Origin: Propionibacteriaceae bacterium
GTDB lineage: Bacteria > Actinomycetota > Actinomycetes > Propionibacteriales > Propionibacteriaceae
Assembly: GCA_030532575.1 (NCBI GenBank)
Contig: JAUNKV010000004.1
Span: forward strand, 1-53,242
Length of the DNA: 53,242 nt
Reading direction: 5' to 3'
Shown: positions 36,634-45,029 of the stretch, piece by piece
Numbering within the stretch: position 1 is the first letter of the stretch
Layout of the letters: every line of letters begins with the position of its first letter
The notes under the pieces: generated by a model
Seen by the model: only the letters and a program-made list of their open reading frames with translations
Database searches by the model: none
What the model was told of the DNA's origin: nothing
Position numbers and translations under genes: made by a program

Positions 36634-36993
36634 TCAGTCCACGATCTCGAACTCGGGGTTGTACATCACCGGGCCGTCCTCCCCGGAGCAGACCCGACCG
36701 GAGACCAGCAGGCTGCTTCCCGGCTGGATGCACTCCAGCCGCCTCGGCCCCATCCACACCAGACTGAGATTCCCGGTGCCGTCGCTGAGCTGGGCCTCCA
36801 TACCCCCGCTGGGCAGCTTCGCCACCCAGCGGATGGTGCCTCGAACCTTCACCCGCGAGCGTTCGGCGCACTGGGACAGCGGGCAGGCACCCGAGCTGTG
36901 GGCCCGGGCCGCCAGGTCCTGATCCTCCAGTTCCTCGGAGCTGGTGAACACCCGCTTCAGCCGGTTCAGCAGCCCCGACGGCTTGTCACCCAT
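36634..36993 (-). CDS. OB-fold nucleic-acid-binding protein (Rv2694c-like)
   Basis: A 119-aa protein. A short helical N-terminus (LNRLKRVFTSSEELEDQDL) precedes an OB-fold: RVKVRGTIRWVAKLPSGGME and SLVWMGPRRLECIQPGSSLL. Two Cys (ACPLSQC) precede the fold. It lies downstream of DUF3710 with TGATG overlap, as in the Rv2694c-Rv2697c region. The ligand is not known; DNA or RNA binding is inferred from the fold. Confidence 0.85.
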   Translation of the reverse strand: MGDKPSGLLNRLKRVFTSSEELEDQDLAARAHSSGACPLSQCAERSRVKVRGTIRWVAKLPSGGMEAQLSDGTGNLSLVWMGPRRLECIQPGSSLLVSGRVCSGEDGPVMYNPEFEIVD

Positions 36994-37595
36994 CAGCTCT
37001 CCAGGTTCGGTACCGTCAAGGTGATGAGGCTGCCGGGGGCTGCGGCGCTGGTGCCGCGTCGAACCACGAGGTTGGCGAAGCACTCCTGCAGCGCAATCGC
37101 CGCGTCCTCGTCGTCCGGTTCAAGTGCGGCCTTGCCCACCACGACCCCACGCAGCATCCAGCCGGGACCAGCGACCAGCCAGGTGCGGGACAGCTGGAGT
37201 GCTCGGCGTCCCTCCTGGTCCTGGACGGGTTGGCTGCGGCGCAGTTCCACCCCGAAGGGGCCCTCGTGGAGAGCGACGGTACCACCGGCCTTCGTTGCGG
37301 CCTCGGACATGTCCTCGCGAACCTCCGCGAGCATTGACGAGGATCGCGGCCCGGCGAACAGCGCCACCTCCATCGCAGAGGCCCCATCGCCGACCACGAA
37401 GGCCTGCACCCGCTCCCTCGCCTGATCGACCTGCAACTGCAGGGTCATCCCCTCGAAGGGGGTCACGACGAGGGGGCCGAGGTCCAGACGCTTGACATCG
37501 TCGGCCTCCAGGTCAACCTCGTCGATGTCGAAGGGACCCTCATCGCGATCAAAGTCCTCGTCGATCCTCGTCCACTTCTCGTTGTCGTCTGCCAT
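36993..37595 (-). CDS. DUF3710-family protein (Rv2696c-like)
   Basis: A 200-aa protein. An acidic N-terminus (residues 8-36) precedes the DUF3710 fold: RLDLGPLVVTPFEGMTLQLQ, RVQAFVVGDGASAMEVALFA, HEGPFGVELRR and LVAGPGWMLRGVVVGKAAL. Function unknown; conserved after dut in Actinobacteria. ATG 37595 was chosen from homology; the frame is open upstream to 37661 and would overlap dut. Confidence 0.87.
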   Translation of the reverse strand: MADDNEKWTRIDEDFDRDEGPFDIDEVDLEADDVKRLDLGPLVVTPFEGMTLQLQVDQARERVQAFVVGDGASAMEVALFAGPRSSSMLAEVREDMSEAATKAGGTVALHEGPFGVELRRSQPVQDQEGRRALQLSRTWLVAGPGWMLRGVVVGKAALEPDDEDAAIALQECFANLVVRRGTSAAAPGSLITLTVPNLES

Positions 37596-37608
37596 GCTGC
37601 TCCTCGCC

Positions 37609-38043
37609 TCACGCCTTACCTGTTGAACCATAACCGCCTTCACCACGAGGCGTCGCATCAAGGGTCGAGGTGATCACGAACTCCGCCCGCACGAAGGGCA
37701 CCACGACGAGTTGGGCGATTCGATCCCCCGCCGCGATGTCGATCGCCTCCCGCGGATCGAGATTGACCAGACAGACCTTGATCTCGCCGCGATACCCCTG
37801 ATCGATGATGCCCGGGCTGTTGACGATGCTGAGCCCGCAGCGTGCTGCCAGCCCTGAACGCGGGGTGACCATGCCGAAGGTACCCTCCGGCAGGGCGATC
37901 CGCACCCCGGTGCCCACCAGGGCACGTTCCCCCGGCGCCAATCGGACCGGGTGCGTTGCCCGCAGGTCCGCCCCGGCGTCACCGGGATGGGCGTGGAGCG
38001 GCAGGGCCTCCGCATCGTCCAGGACCACTGGAATCTGTTGCAC
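37609..38043 (-). CDS. dut: Deoxyuridine 5'-triphosphate nucleotidohydrolase (dUTPase)
   Basis: A 144-aa trimeric dUTPase converting dUTP to dUMP and PPi, which keeps uracil out of DNA and supplies dUMP for dTMP. All five motifs are visible: [37 protein letters not shown] and the P-loop-like [10 protein letters not shown] at the C-terminus. Start: GTG 38043, with TACATT 6 nt upstream. Thymidine kinase at 40398 serves the same pool from salvage. Confidence 0.95.
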   Translation of the reverse strand: MQQIPVVLDDAEALPLHAHPGDAGADLRATHPVRLAPGERALVGTGVRIALPEGTFGMVTPRSGLAARCGLSIVNSPGIIDQGYRGEIKVCLVNLDPREAIDIAAGDRIAQLVVVPFVRAEFVITSTLDATPRGEGGYGSTGKA

Positions 38044-38049
38044 CCGGTC

Positions 38050-38055
38050 AATGTA
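38050..38055 (-). promoter_or_regulatory. Leaderless -10 of dut
   Basis: TACATT on the minus strand ends 6 nt before GTG 38043. It supports this start over the longer open frame to 38109. Confidence 0.55.
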
Positions 38056-38096
38056 GCGCGCACTCGGCCACAACGGAATAATGGAGGAAACCCACA

Positions 38097-38408
38097 GTGA
38101 AAGGACCATCGGCCATGGCCGTCGAGGAGAAGCTGCTCTGGAAGATCTACGCCGGAGCCGTCGGAGCGATCACCACCCTGGTCGCCCAGAAGTTGGTCAC
38201 CAAGGCCTGGGAGGCTGCAACAGGCGATGTGCCACCAGATCCCAACGATCCGGACACCCCGCTGACCCAGGCCGTGATCTGGGCTGCGGCCAGCGGCCTC
38301 GGCGTCGGCATGGCTCAGCTGACCATGAACCGTTTCATGCACAACCGCTGGCAGTCGACGATGGGCCACAAGGGCCCCGGCCGACTGCGCAACAAGATGG
38401 ACATGTGA
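38097..38408 (+). CDS. DUF4235-family membrane protein
   Basis: A 103-aa protein with two hydrophobic segments ([20 protein letters not shown] and [17 protein letters not shown]) and a basic tail, matching DUF4235, a small actinobacterial membrane family of unknown function. GTG 38097 has GGAGGAA upstream; an in-frame ATG at 38115 also has AAAGGA. Convergent with DUF4193, 10 bp apart. Confidence 0.8.
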   Translation: MKGPSAMAVEEKLLWKIYAGAVGAITTLVAQKLVTKAWEAATGDVPPDPNDPDTPLTQAVIWAAASGLGVGMAQLTMNRFMHNRWQSTMGHKGPGRLRNKMDM

Positions 38409-38418
38409 GTCAGATGGG

Positions 38419-38715
38419 TCAGACGCAGTCCACGCAGTACTGCAGGTTGCCCTTGGTCTCTGCGAGCTGACTCATGGACTTGACGAGGAAGCACGAGGCG
38501 CAGGTGAACTCGTTCGCCTGCCTCGGCAACACCCTGACCGTCAACTCCTCGTGGGAGAGGTCGGCCCCGGGCAGCTCGAAGGACTCGGCCGCCTCGACCT
38601 CGTCCTCGTCAACCTTGCCTGAGTTCTTGTCGTTGCGGCGAGTCTTGAGTTCCTCGAGCGAGTCCTCGCTCATCTCCTCTTCGCTCTTGCGTGGCGCGTC
38701 GTAGTCGGTGGCCAT
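38419..38715 (-). CDS. DUF4193-family protein (Rv2699c-like)
   Basis: A 98-aa protein. Acidic N-terminal two thirds (SEEEMSEDSLEELKTRRNDK, then an Asp/Glu-rich stretch) and a C-terminal zinc ribbon FTCASCFLV...YCVDC. The arrangement suggests zinc binding and perhaps an RNA-polymerase or ribosome association, but function is unknown. Strong AGGAGGGAG before ATG 38715; the open frame upstream has no homology. Divergent from sepH. Confidence 0.87.
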   Translation of the reverse strand: MATDYDAPRKSEEEMSEDSLEELKTRRNDKNSGKVDEDEVEAAESFELPGADLSHEELTVRVLPRQANEFTCASCFLVKSMSQLAETKGNLQYCVDCV

Positions 38716-38825
38716 GCGCGCTCCCTCCTGTGTGACTTCTCGGGCAGTACCTCGAATTTGATCGGGGTATGTGTACCACATCTTCGCCAACATGCAAGTT
38801 CCGGGGGTTCCCGGTGGTCTGCTGG

Positions 38826-38831
38826 TAGGTT
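38826..38831 (+). promoter_or_regulatory. -10 element of sepH
   Basis: TAGGTT ends 8 nt before ATG 38840, near-leaderless spacing. Confidence 0.4.
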
Positions 38832-38839
38832 GTGGACTC

Positions 38840-39733
38840 ATGGAGAGCGCACTGAGTCCCCGGGAGATCCAGACCCGCATCCGCAGTGGGGCCACCCTCG
38901 CCGAGGTCGCCGCTGAGGCAGGGGTCGATCAGGCGCGTCTGGAGGGATTCGCCAAACCGGTTCTGGCTGAACGCGAGCACATCGCCCTGACCGCGCTGTC
39001 CTGCGCGGTACGCCGTCGTGGCGACGGCTCCGGGCACCGTCGGCTGGGAGAACTGCTCACCTCTCGGCTCCAGGCCCGCAGCGTCGATGCCGAGGAGATC
39101 TCCTGGGACGCATGGCGTGAACCGGATCTCCGGTGGCGGGTCGTGGGACGACTCGAGTCGCTGGACCGCACCGCGGAGTTCCTGTTCGACAACCGGGGCC
39201 GGTTCTCCGTCGCGGACAATGCCGACGCACGCTGGATGATCGGCGAGGAGCTGCCCGGCCCCACCAACCCGGACAACGAGAACACCGTCGACTTCGACGA
39301 CGAGTTCGCCCTGGTCCGGGCCACCAGCCAGCCCGAGACCCCGCCTGCAGTTCCGGGCGACGACGTGCCGACCGACCACTACGACGAGGGTCCGGCCACA
39401 TCGGAGCTGGACGACCTCTACGACATGCTGAGCGGGGTCAGTGAGGACTCGGTGCGCATCTACGTCGGCCTGGAGGACGAGGACACCATCGACGATGCCC
39501 TCGAGGCCTCTGAACCCAAGGATGACGACCCCGAGCCGGAACCCGAACCCGAGCCCAGGCCCGAGCCGGACCCGGAACCCGAGCCCGAGCCGACGATCCG
39601 CAACCGTAGGCTCCCGGAGCCGATCCAGCAGGCCTTGGTCGAGGGGGAGGAAACCCCCGCCCCGCCGAAGCGCAAGCCCCGCCGGGCCAGCGTCCCGAGC
39701 TGGGACGAGATCATGTTCGGCGGCCCCAGGTGA
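38840..39733 (+). CDS. sepH: Septation protein SepH (DUF3071)
   Basis: A 297-aa protein. An N-terminal DUF3071 region has a helix-turn-helix-like segment (LSPREIQTRIRSGATLAEVA through about residue 75). A long acidic linker contains Pro-Glu dipeptide repeats (about 234-253), and the conserved C-terminal end reads ASVPSWDEIMFG. SepH binds FtsZ and promotes filament assembly in Streptomyces and Mycobacterium. The ATG is set by homology; an open frame begins earlier at 38771. The stop overlaps the next GTG by 4 bp. Confidence 0.88.
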   Translation: MESALSPREIQTRIRSGATLAEVAAEAGVDQARLEGFAKPVLAEREHIALTALSCAVRRRGDGSGHRRLGELLTSRLQARSVDAEEISWDAWREPDLRWRVVGRLESLDRTAEFLFDNRGRFSVADNADARWMIGEELPGPTNPDNENTVDFDDEFALVRATSQPETPPAVPGDDVPTDHYDEGPATSELDDLYDMLSGVSEDSVRIYVGLEDEDTIDDALEASEPKDDDPEPEPEPEPRPEPDPEPEPEPTIRNRRLPEPIQQALVEGEETPAPPKRKPRRASVPSWDEIMFGGPR

Positions 39734-40410
39734 ATTCTCCGAAGCGTCCTCCGGTCACCGATCCCGGGGTCTGGGAGAAGTGGGACCCCAACGGCAACGC
39801 CCGCACCTTCCGGGGCACCACCTTCGTCGCCCACGTGGTGACCGACAGCCCGTTCCACCTGCTCGCCCGTCGGATCCTGGACGACATCCACGCTGCGGAC
39901 ATCGCCCAGGACTACGGCCTGCTCCCCTTGTCCAGCCTTCACATGACGCTCCTCGATGTCCTCGTCGAATCGGATCGCAAGGCCTGGCCGTCGTGGTTGC
40001 AGGACTCCCCTGACTTCCCCACCGCAGTGCGTCGCCAGCTCGATCGGATCGTTTCCAGCGGGCTCCGAGGGCCTGAGGTGTTGCGGATGAAACCCGTGGC
40101 GGTGTGGCCCCTCGGCTGGGCCCTGTCCATCAGGCTGGCCCCCGGCGACGAGGACACCGCTGCAGAGCTGACCCGGTTCCGCGCCGAGGCTGCGGAGTTG
40201 CTCGAGATCCCGGCGTCCGAGGACTACGAGTTCCACAGCAGCCTCGGGTATCGGCTGACCCAGTGGGCCTCGGATGCTCCGCGACTCGACGCCCTGGCCG
40301 AACGCTACCGGGGCTGGGCCGCCGAGGTCAGCGAGATCGACCTCGGCCCGGTCGCCTTCAACGTCTTCGATGACATGCTGGCCTTCCCGCCGCTGTACTA
40401 CCTGCCCTGA
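39730..40410 (+). CDS. 2H phosphoesterase-like protein (DUF1868-like)
   Basis: A 226-aa protein with two HxT/S motifs about 140 residues apart (LHMTLLD and EFHSSLGY), the signature of 2H phosphoesterases, and RTFRGTTFVAHV near the start as in DUF1868. Members hydrolyse 2',3'-cyclic or 2'-5' phosphodiester bonds. The substrate is unknown. Coupled to sepH by GTGA overlap; the 3' end overlaps tdk by 13 bp. Confidence 0.75.
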   Translation: MNSPKRPPVTDPGVWEKWDPNGNARTFRGTTFVAHVVTDSPFHLLARRILDDIHAADIAQDYGLLPLSSLHMTLLDVLVESDRKAWPSWLQDSPDFPTAVRRQLDRIVSSGLRGPEVLRMKPVAVWPLGWALSIRLAPGDEDTAAELTRFRAEAAELLEIPASEDYEFHSSLGYRLTQWASDAPRLDALAERYRGWAAEVSEIDLGPVAFNVFDDMLAFPPLYYLP

Positions 40411-41042
40411 TCGAAGGGCAGCGGGTCCGTTCCCAGCGTCGCCTTGGCCCGGCTGGCGGTCATGTTCCTGCGGTGGTGTGAGCGGCACAGCACCTCGTAG
40501 CGGACCTCGCCCTGTTCGGTGTCCCCCACCACCACCTGCGAACCCTCGGTGACCATGCGGCCATCGACGGTGCGGGCGTTGTGGGTGCCCTTGGCCCCGC
40601 ACCAGCACAGTGGCCCGAGCGGCAGGGTCTCCACCCGGTCGGCAAGTTCCACCAGCCGCTGGGAACCCGGGAACAACCGGGTCCTGAAGTCTGCCAGGAT
40701 ACCGAAGGCGTAGACGTCGATCTGGAGTTCATCGACGATCCGGGCCAGCTGCTCCACCTGCTCGCCGGTGTAGAACTGTGCCTCGTCGCAGACCACGTAG
40801 TCGATGCGCTGTCCCGCGATGAGCTCGGCGATCACATAGCGCCAGAAGTCGAACTCCTCGTTCACCTCGTGGGCATCTTGACTGAGCCCGAGTCGTGAGG
40901 AGATCCTGGCCTGACCGGACCGGTCGTTGCAGGTGAAGACCCGGCCCTGACGGCCGTGACTGGACTGGGTGTGATCGAACTGCAGCGCCAGGGTTGACTT
41001 CCCGCAGTCCATCGGACCGGTGTGGAAGACCAGTTCAGGCAC
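40398..41042 (-). CDS. tdk: Thymidine kinase
   Basis: A 214-aa type II TK. P-loop GPMDCGKSTLAL, the Walker-B-like VCDEAQF with catalytic Glu, and a zinc site CWCGAKGTH plus CRSHH. It phosphorylates thymidine for salvage. GTG 41042 lies inside the end of the glycosyltransferase gene (8-bp overlap), so it is the last gene of a four-gene leftward operon. Confidence 0.95.
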   Translation of the reverse strand: MPELVFHTGPMDCGKSTLALQFDHTQSSHGRQGRVFTCNDRSGQARISSRLGLSQDAHEVNEEFDFWRYVIAELIAGQRIDYVVCDEAQFYTGEQVEQLARIVDELQIDVYAFGILADFRTRLFPGSQRLVELADRVETLPLGPLCWCGAKGTHNARTVDGRMVTEGSQVVVGDTEQGEVRYEVLCRSHHRRNMTASRAKATLGTDPLPFDQGR

Positions 41043-42264
41043 GTCGTTCCCCCATCAGCTGTTCGTAGATCGCCACGTAGTTCTCCGCTGTGTGTCGTGG
41101 TGTGAGTCGGTTCTGCAGCCCCGCGGTCGCTGCCCTCATCCGGGCCAGCCGCTCCCGGTCCGTCAGCTGGACCAGGCCCCGCGCCACCGAACCCACATCC
41201 GGGGCGGTGAGCAGGGCTGTCTCGGGTGAGGTGGCGACGGTGAGCCGGTCATCACAGTAGAGGATCGGCAACCCGGCCGCGACCGCTTCCGAGAGCACCA
41301 GCGCCTGGGAGTCGAAACGGTGGCTGGTCAGGGCCAACACATCGGCGTTGACCAGTTCCCAGGCAATCGCCTCGTGGGAGCGCAGATGTCCCCGGAAGTC
41401 GATGTTCTCGGCCCCACCGGCCAGGGCCTTCAGCAGGTTTCGTTGGTTCCCGTCACCGACCAGCACGAGTTCCGTCTCAGGGATGGCCGCGCGACGAAAG
41501 GCCCGCACCAGCACGTCCAGTCGCTTCTCCTTGGCCAGCCTTCCCACCGAGAGGAACCGAATACGATCATCGGTGCGTTCCCGACGGACCTGGGCGATGG
41601 CCTCGAGCATGTGCCGCCCCACCCCCGTCGGCACCACGAAGCCCGGGACCTCGTGCGTGGCGGCACCCATCACGAGATCGCGCATGAAGGGGCTCGGCAC
41701 CGTCCAGCCGTCCACCTTCCCCGCGATGTCGGCGAAGGAGGCCCAGTCCATCCGAGCGGCCAGACCGCCCGGCTCGTCACGCCGTGAGACCAACCTCGAC
41801 CTCGACGAAGCGCGTCCGGCTGCCCTGGTCAGCGTCGGGTTGATGAGCACCTGGTAGAGCCAGGTGCCGAAGATGGCGGCCTTGACACTCTGGTGGGTGC
41901 CCGCCACGTTGGCATGGAAGGTGTGCAGATGGGGGATGCCCTGGATGCGCGCCAGCCTGGCCCCGAGGATGAGTGCACCGCGCTCGGTCTGGCTGTGGAT
42001 GACGTCGAACTGGGCACACCGCGAGATCAGGCCAGCCCGCCGCTCGGAGCTGTGCAGGATGCTCAGGTGAGCGGGCAGGCCTTCGAGGTAGATGGTGGGG
42101 CACTCGATGATCCGGCAGTTGCGAGGCTTCTCCAGGTGACGGTCCGGGGCGATGAGGCTCACCTCGTGCCCCATCGCGGTGAGTTCCTCGATCTGGGTCT
42201 CGACGGAGCGACCGATCCCCCCGGAGGAGGGGTAGAAGTCGTCGATGAGGATTGCCACCCTCAT
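41035..42264 (-). CDS. GT4-family glycosyltransferase
   Basis: A 409-aa GT-B glycosyltransferase. N-terminal Rossmann half begins RVAILIDDFYPSSGGIGRSV; the C-terminal half has FLSVGRLAKEKRLDVLVRAF, VLVGDGNQRNLL and the nucleotide-sugar motif SQALVLSEAVAAGLPILY. It resembles diacylglycerol or phosphatidyl-inositol mannosyl/glucosyl transferases (GT4); acceptor unknown. The ATG overlaps the upstream phosphodiesterase stop (ATGA). An open frame extends 70 codons further, inside that gene. Confidence 0.88.
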   Translation of the reverse strand: MRVAILIDDFYPSSGGIGRSVETQIEELTAMGHEVSLIAPDRHLEKPRNCRIIECPTIYLEGLPAHLSILHSSERRAGLISRCAQFDVIHSQTERGALILGARLARIQGIPHLHTFHANVAGTHQSVKAAIFGTWLYQVLINPTLTRAAGRASSRSRLVSRRDEPGGLAARMDWASFADIAGKVDGWTVPSPFMRDLVMGAATHEVPGFVVPTGVGRHMLEAIAQVRRERTDDRIRFLSVGRLAKEKRLDVLVRAFRRAAIPETELVLVGDGNQRNLLKALAGGAENIDFRGHLRSHEAIAWELVNADVLALTSHRFDSQALVLSEAVAAGLPILYCDDRLTVATSPETALLTAPDVGSVARGLVQLTDRERLARMRAATAGLQNRLTPRHTAENYVAIYEQLMGERRA

Positions 42265-43376
42265 CAGCGGGGTCCGAACGTGAACAGGGGAACGTACATC
42301 TCCGTCGGGGTGAGGGAGCCGTGTTGTCCCACCAGGGTGAACTCCTTGGGTCGCGTCAGGGTGTTGACGGCCCAGTCCTGGCGCATCGCGACCAGCACGT
42401 CGCCGATCCTGGGACGCACCCGCTCCGAGACCTGGCCGAACCATCCGGCCTCGATGGCCTCGTCGCGCAGCCACACCTCAGCGCGATCCCCCAGCTCCTT
42501 CCGCCACGCGGCAGCCAGCACCGTCGGCCGGTCGGTGTGGAGCTGCCGGAAGCGCGGTTCCCCGCCGATCAGGTGGGCACCGGCCAACCCGGGGTGATCC
42601 TCGATCACGATCTGGTGCTGCTTGGGCACGTTGACCATCCCGTGGTCCCCCGTCACCAACAGAGCGGTGTCATCGGGCAGGGATTGGGTGAGCGCGTGCA
42701 CGAGGTCCTCGACGTGCCCGAGCCGGTCGAGCCACTGCCAGCTGCCCACCCCGTGGGCATGACCGTCATGGTCGAGAAGTCGTTCGTAGAGGTAGACCAC
42801 ACAGGAGTCGGCCAGAGCGTCCTGGACGAGCGGAATGATCGTTTCGGGATCCGACTCCTGCTCCACCGCCTTGAACCTGGTCCCGGCGAAAGCGGTCTGT
42901 TGCAATCCGCTGGTGGCGAATCGTGCCAGGCTGACGCAGCTGGACTCCCGCCCGGTCTCCCGCAGGACCTCGTAGACGGTGGGGGCACAGCGAAATCCTG
43001 CCACGTCCTCCGGGCCGTTCTCCCAGGTCAAGGCGTTGAGAATTCTGCCCCGTTGCGGGTCCTTGAAACTGTAGCCGACGATGCCGTGCTGCCCCGGCGG
43101 CACCCCACATCCCAGCGTGGTCAGTGAGGTGGCCGTGGTGGAGGGAACCGCGCAGGTCAGCTTCGCGGCCTCGCCGAGCCGAGGGGCGAGAAAGGCGCTG
43201 TCAGCCGCGTGAGTCTCCAGCACCTCCCAGCCGAGGCCGTCCACCATGAACACGACGTAGCGCTCGGCCTCAGGAAGCGGCAGCCTGCCCGAGCGTCCCT
43301 GGAACCGCGCGGCCACACCGGGCAGCACATCCGCCAGGGAAAAGCCGTCGTGACTGGGCAGCACGAAGCTGCTCAT
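42264..43376 (-). CDS. Alkaline phosphatase superfamily nucleotide pyrophosphatase/phosphodiesterase
   Basis: A 370-aa protein of the NPP group. FMVDGLGWEVL has the first metal Asp, PSTTATSLTTLGCG the Thr nucleophile, LLDHDGHAHG and TGDHGMVN the remaining metal ligands. Substrate could be a nucleotide sugar, phosphodiester or pyrophosphate; the glycosyltransferase next to it suggests envelope glycan work. ATG 43376 overlaps the DUF5998 stop (ATGA). Confidence 0.9.
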   Translation of the reverse strand: MSSFVLPSHDGFSLADVLPGVAARFQGRSGRLPLPEAERYVVFMVDGLGWEVLETHAADSAFLAPRLGEAAKLTCAVPSTTATSLTTLGCGVPPGQHGIVGYSFKDPQRGRILNALTWENGPEDVAGFRCAPTVYEVLRETGRESSCVSLARFATSGLQQTAFAGTRFKAVEQESDPETIIPLVQDALADSCVVYLYERLLDHDGHAHGVGSWQWLDRLGHVEDLVHALTQSLPDDTALLVTGDHGMVNVPKQHQIVIEDHPGLAGAHLIGGEPRFRQLHTDRPTVLAAAWRKELGDRAEVWLRDEAIEAGWFGQVSERVRPRIGDVLVAMRQDWAVNTLTRPKEFTLVGQHGSLTPTEMYVPLFTFGPR

Positions 43377-43948
43377 CCGACGTTCTCCTGCAGCAGCGCC
43401 CCGAAGGCGACGAGTCGCTCGACACTCGGCCAGCCGTCCCCGGCTGGCGACATCCGCACCGTGAGGTCGTTGGGAACCGCCATCCCCGTCCAACCATGAT
43501 CAGCGGTGCACTGGGGGTCCTCACAGCTGGCAGGCCCGATGTCGAGTCGCGACGCCGCCCCCCAGGCGATGCTGAGCCACGCCTCCACCAGCTGGGCCCC
43601 TTGGCCCGGCCACTTCTCCGGCTGGCTGACGGAACGGGTGAGCACTGCCGAGTGGATGGCGCGCAACGCCACGACCTCCGCACTGGTGATGGCCCGGTTC
43701 GGGTCTCCGGCGTCCTGCTCATCGGTGTGGGAGATGATGAGTTGCTTCGGGGTGAGCACCAGCACGGTGAGGTGGCGCTGCAGATCACCGGTGGCGAAGC
43801 TGGCCTCGTGGTGGACCAGGTAGCCAAGCATCGGTTGACTCCCCAGCGCACCGGCAACTGAACTCCACACCAGCTCGGGGAAGAATCGACATTCCTCCAC
43901 CTCGCCCTTGAGCGCGGCGATGATGGTCTCGGGGGACTGTGAAATCAC
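43373..43948 (-). CDS. DUF5998-family protein
   Basis: A 191-aa actinobacterial conserved protein of unknown function, usually next to the phosphodiesterase gene. Signature stretches: CRFFPELVWSSVAGALGSQP, VHHEASFATGDLQRHLTVLV and an internal CEDPQCTADHG Cys pair. First gene of the operon DUF5998-phosphodiesterase-GT-tdk. GTG 43948 has AAGAAT 6 nt upstream, a one-mismatch leaderless -10. Confidence 0.83.
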   Translation of the reverse strand: MISQSPETIIAALKGEVEECRFFPELVWSSVAGALGSQPMLGYLVHHEASFATGDLQRHLTVLVLTPKQLIISHTDEQDAGDPNRAITSAEVVALRAIHSAVLTRSVSQPEKWPGQGAQLVEAWLSIAWGAASRLDIGPASCEDPQCTADHGWTGMAVPNDLTVRMSPAGDGWPSVERLVAFGALLQENVG

Positions 43949-43954
43949 CCGGCC

Positions 43955-43970
43955 ATTCTTCCACTATTTT
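43955..43970. promoter_or_regulatory. Divergent leaderless promoters of DUF5998 and App1
   Basis: Plus strand: TATTTT (43965-43970), 7 nt before ATG 43978. Minus strand: AAGAAT (43960-43955), 6 nt before GTG 43948. The two starts are only 29 bp apart and the hexamers 4 bp apart. Confidence 0.5.
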
Positions 43971-43977
43971 GTCTGTC

Positions 43978-45006
43978 ATGAAGTCACGGCCATTCGTTGC
44001 TGCCCGCATCGAGGATCGGATCAACCGGTCACTCGAGCGAGTGTTCGTGCGCATGGGCTGGCAGGAGTCGATCACCGCGTACACCGGCTTCGGCACCACC
44101 AGCCAGCTGCGCATCCTCGCTCGAGTCACCTTGAAGCCCTCGAAGCAGCAGGGTCTGGCCCAGGCGGCCACGGAGTTGCTGCACCGTCGCGGATGGCGCA
44201 ACTTCATCAGCACGAATCGGGTGGCCAGTCCTGCCGAGATCGTCATCGGAGACCTCACGGTCCCGGTCACCTCCGACCGTGGCGGCTACATCGACGTCCG
44301 CATCCGTGACCACGGGCTGCCCGTTGGCTGGCACCACGTCGAGATCCGGGGCCAATCCGGCTCCTCGGTCATGGCCCCGGTCCACGTGATCGACGAGGAG
44401 CAGCGCTTCGGTATCGTCTCCGACATCGACGACACCATCATCTCCACATGGCTGCCCCGCCCCCTGGTCGCGGCCTGGAACTCCTTCGTCCTCACCGAGG
44501 GGGCACGCCAGGCGGTACCCGGTATGGCACGGCTCTACCAGCAGCTGATGACCGACCACCCGGGCGCCCCGCTCATCTTCGTCTCGACGGGGGCGTGGAA
44601 CACCTACCCGATGGTGACCCGCTTCCTCAAGCGCCACGGCTTCCCCGACGGCGCGTTGCTGTTGACCGACTGGGGGCCGACGAACACCGGCTGGTTCCGC
44701 AGCGGCGCCGAGCACAAACGTACCTGCCTCAGGGAACTGGCCCGCGACCTGCCGAACATCCGCTGGGTCCTCATCGGTGACGACGGCCAGCACGACCCGG
44801 AGCTGTACGCCGAGTTCGCCACACTGCAGCCGCAGCATGTACGCGCCCGGGCGATCCGGGAACTCACACCGGGTGAGCACGCCCTCGCCCACGGGATCAG
44901 GGCCAACACCGGCAACCCGTGGGAGTGGACTCCTGACCTCGCCCCGGAGGTGCGTGCCCCCGATGGAGACGGACTCGCGGATAAACTGCGCGAGATCGAT
45001 GTGTGA
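43978..45006 (+). CDS. App1-family phosphatidate phosphatase-like protein (DUF2183)
   Basis: A 342-aa protein. A beta-rich N-terminal part (about 30-130) precedes a HAD-like catalytic domain: GIVSDIDDTIIS (DxDxT motif), FVSTGAWNTYPM and VLIGDDGQHDPELY. Yeast App1 is a Mg-dependent phosphatidate phosphatase; bacterial homologues are uncharacterised, so lipid dephosphorylation is inference. ATG 43978 is supported by a leaderless -10. A 23-bp gap precedes parC. Confidence 0.87.
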   Translation: MKSRPFVAARIEDRINRSLERVFVRMGWQESITAYTGFGTTSQLRILARVTLKPSKQQGLAQAATELLHRRGWRNFISTNRVASPAEIVIGDLTVPVTSDRGGYIDVRIRDHGLPVGWHHVEIRGQSGSSVMAPVHVIDEEQRFGIVSDIDDTIISTWLPRPLVAAWNSFVLTEGARQAVPGMARLYQQLMTDHPGAPLIFVSTGAWNTYPMVTRFLKRHGFPDGALLLTDWGPTNTGWFRSGAEHKRTCLRELARDLPNIRWVLIGDDGQHDPELYAEFATLQPQHVRARAIRELTPGEHALAHGIRANTGNPWEWTPDLAPEVRAPDGDGLADKLREIDV

Positions 45007-45029
45007 CACCCAGGGAGCGATACCACCAC

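Noticed and set aside
38716-38895. 60-codon N-terminal extension of the DUF4193 gene
   Set aside because: A strong AGGAGGGAG precedes ATG 38715, and the extension overlaps the sepH promoter and start.
39535-39595. Short tandem repeats in sepH as a CRISPR-like or VNTR array
   Set aside because: They encode Pro-Glu dipeptides in frame within the SepH linker; no spacers or constant unit length.
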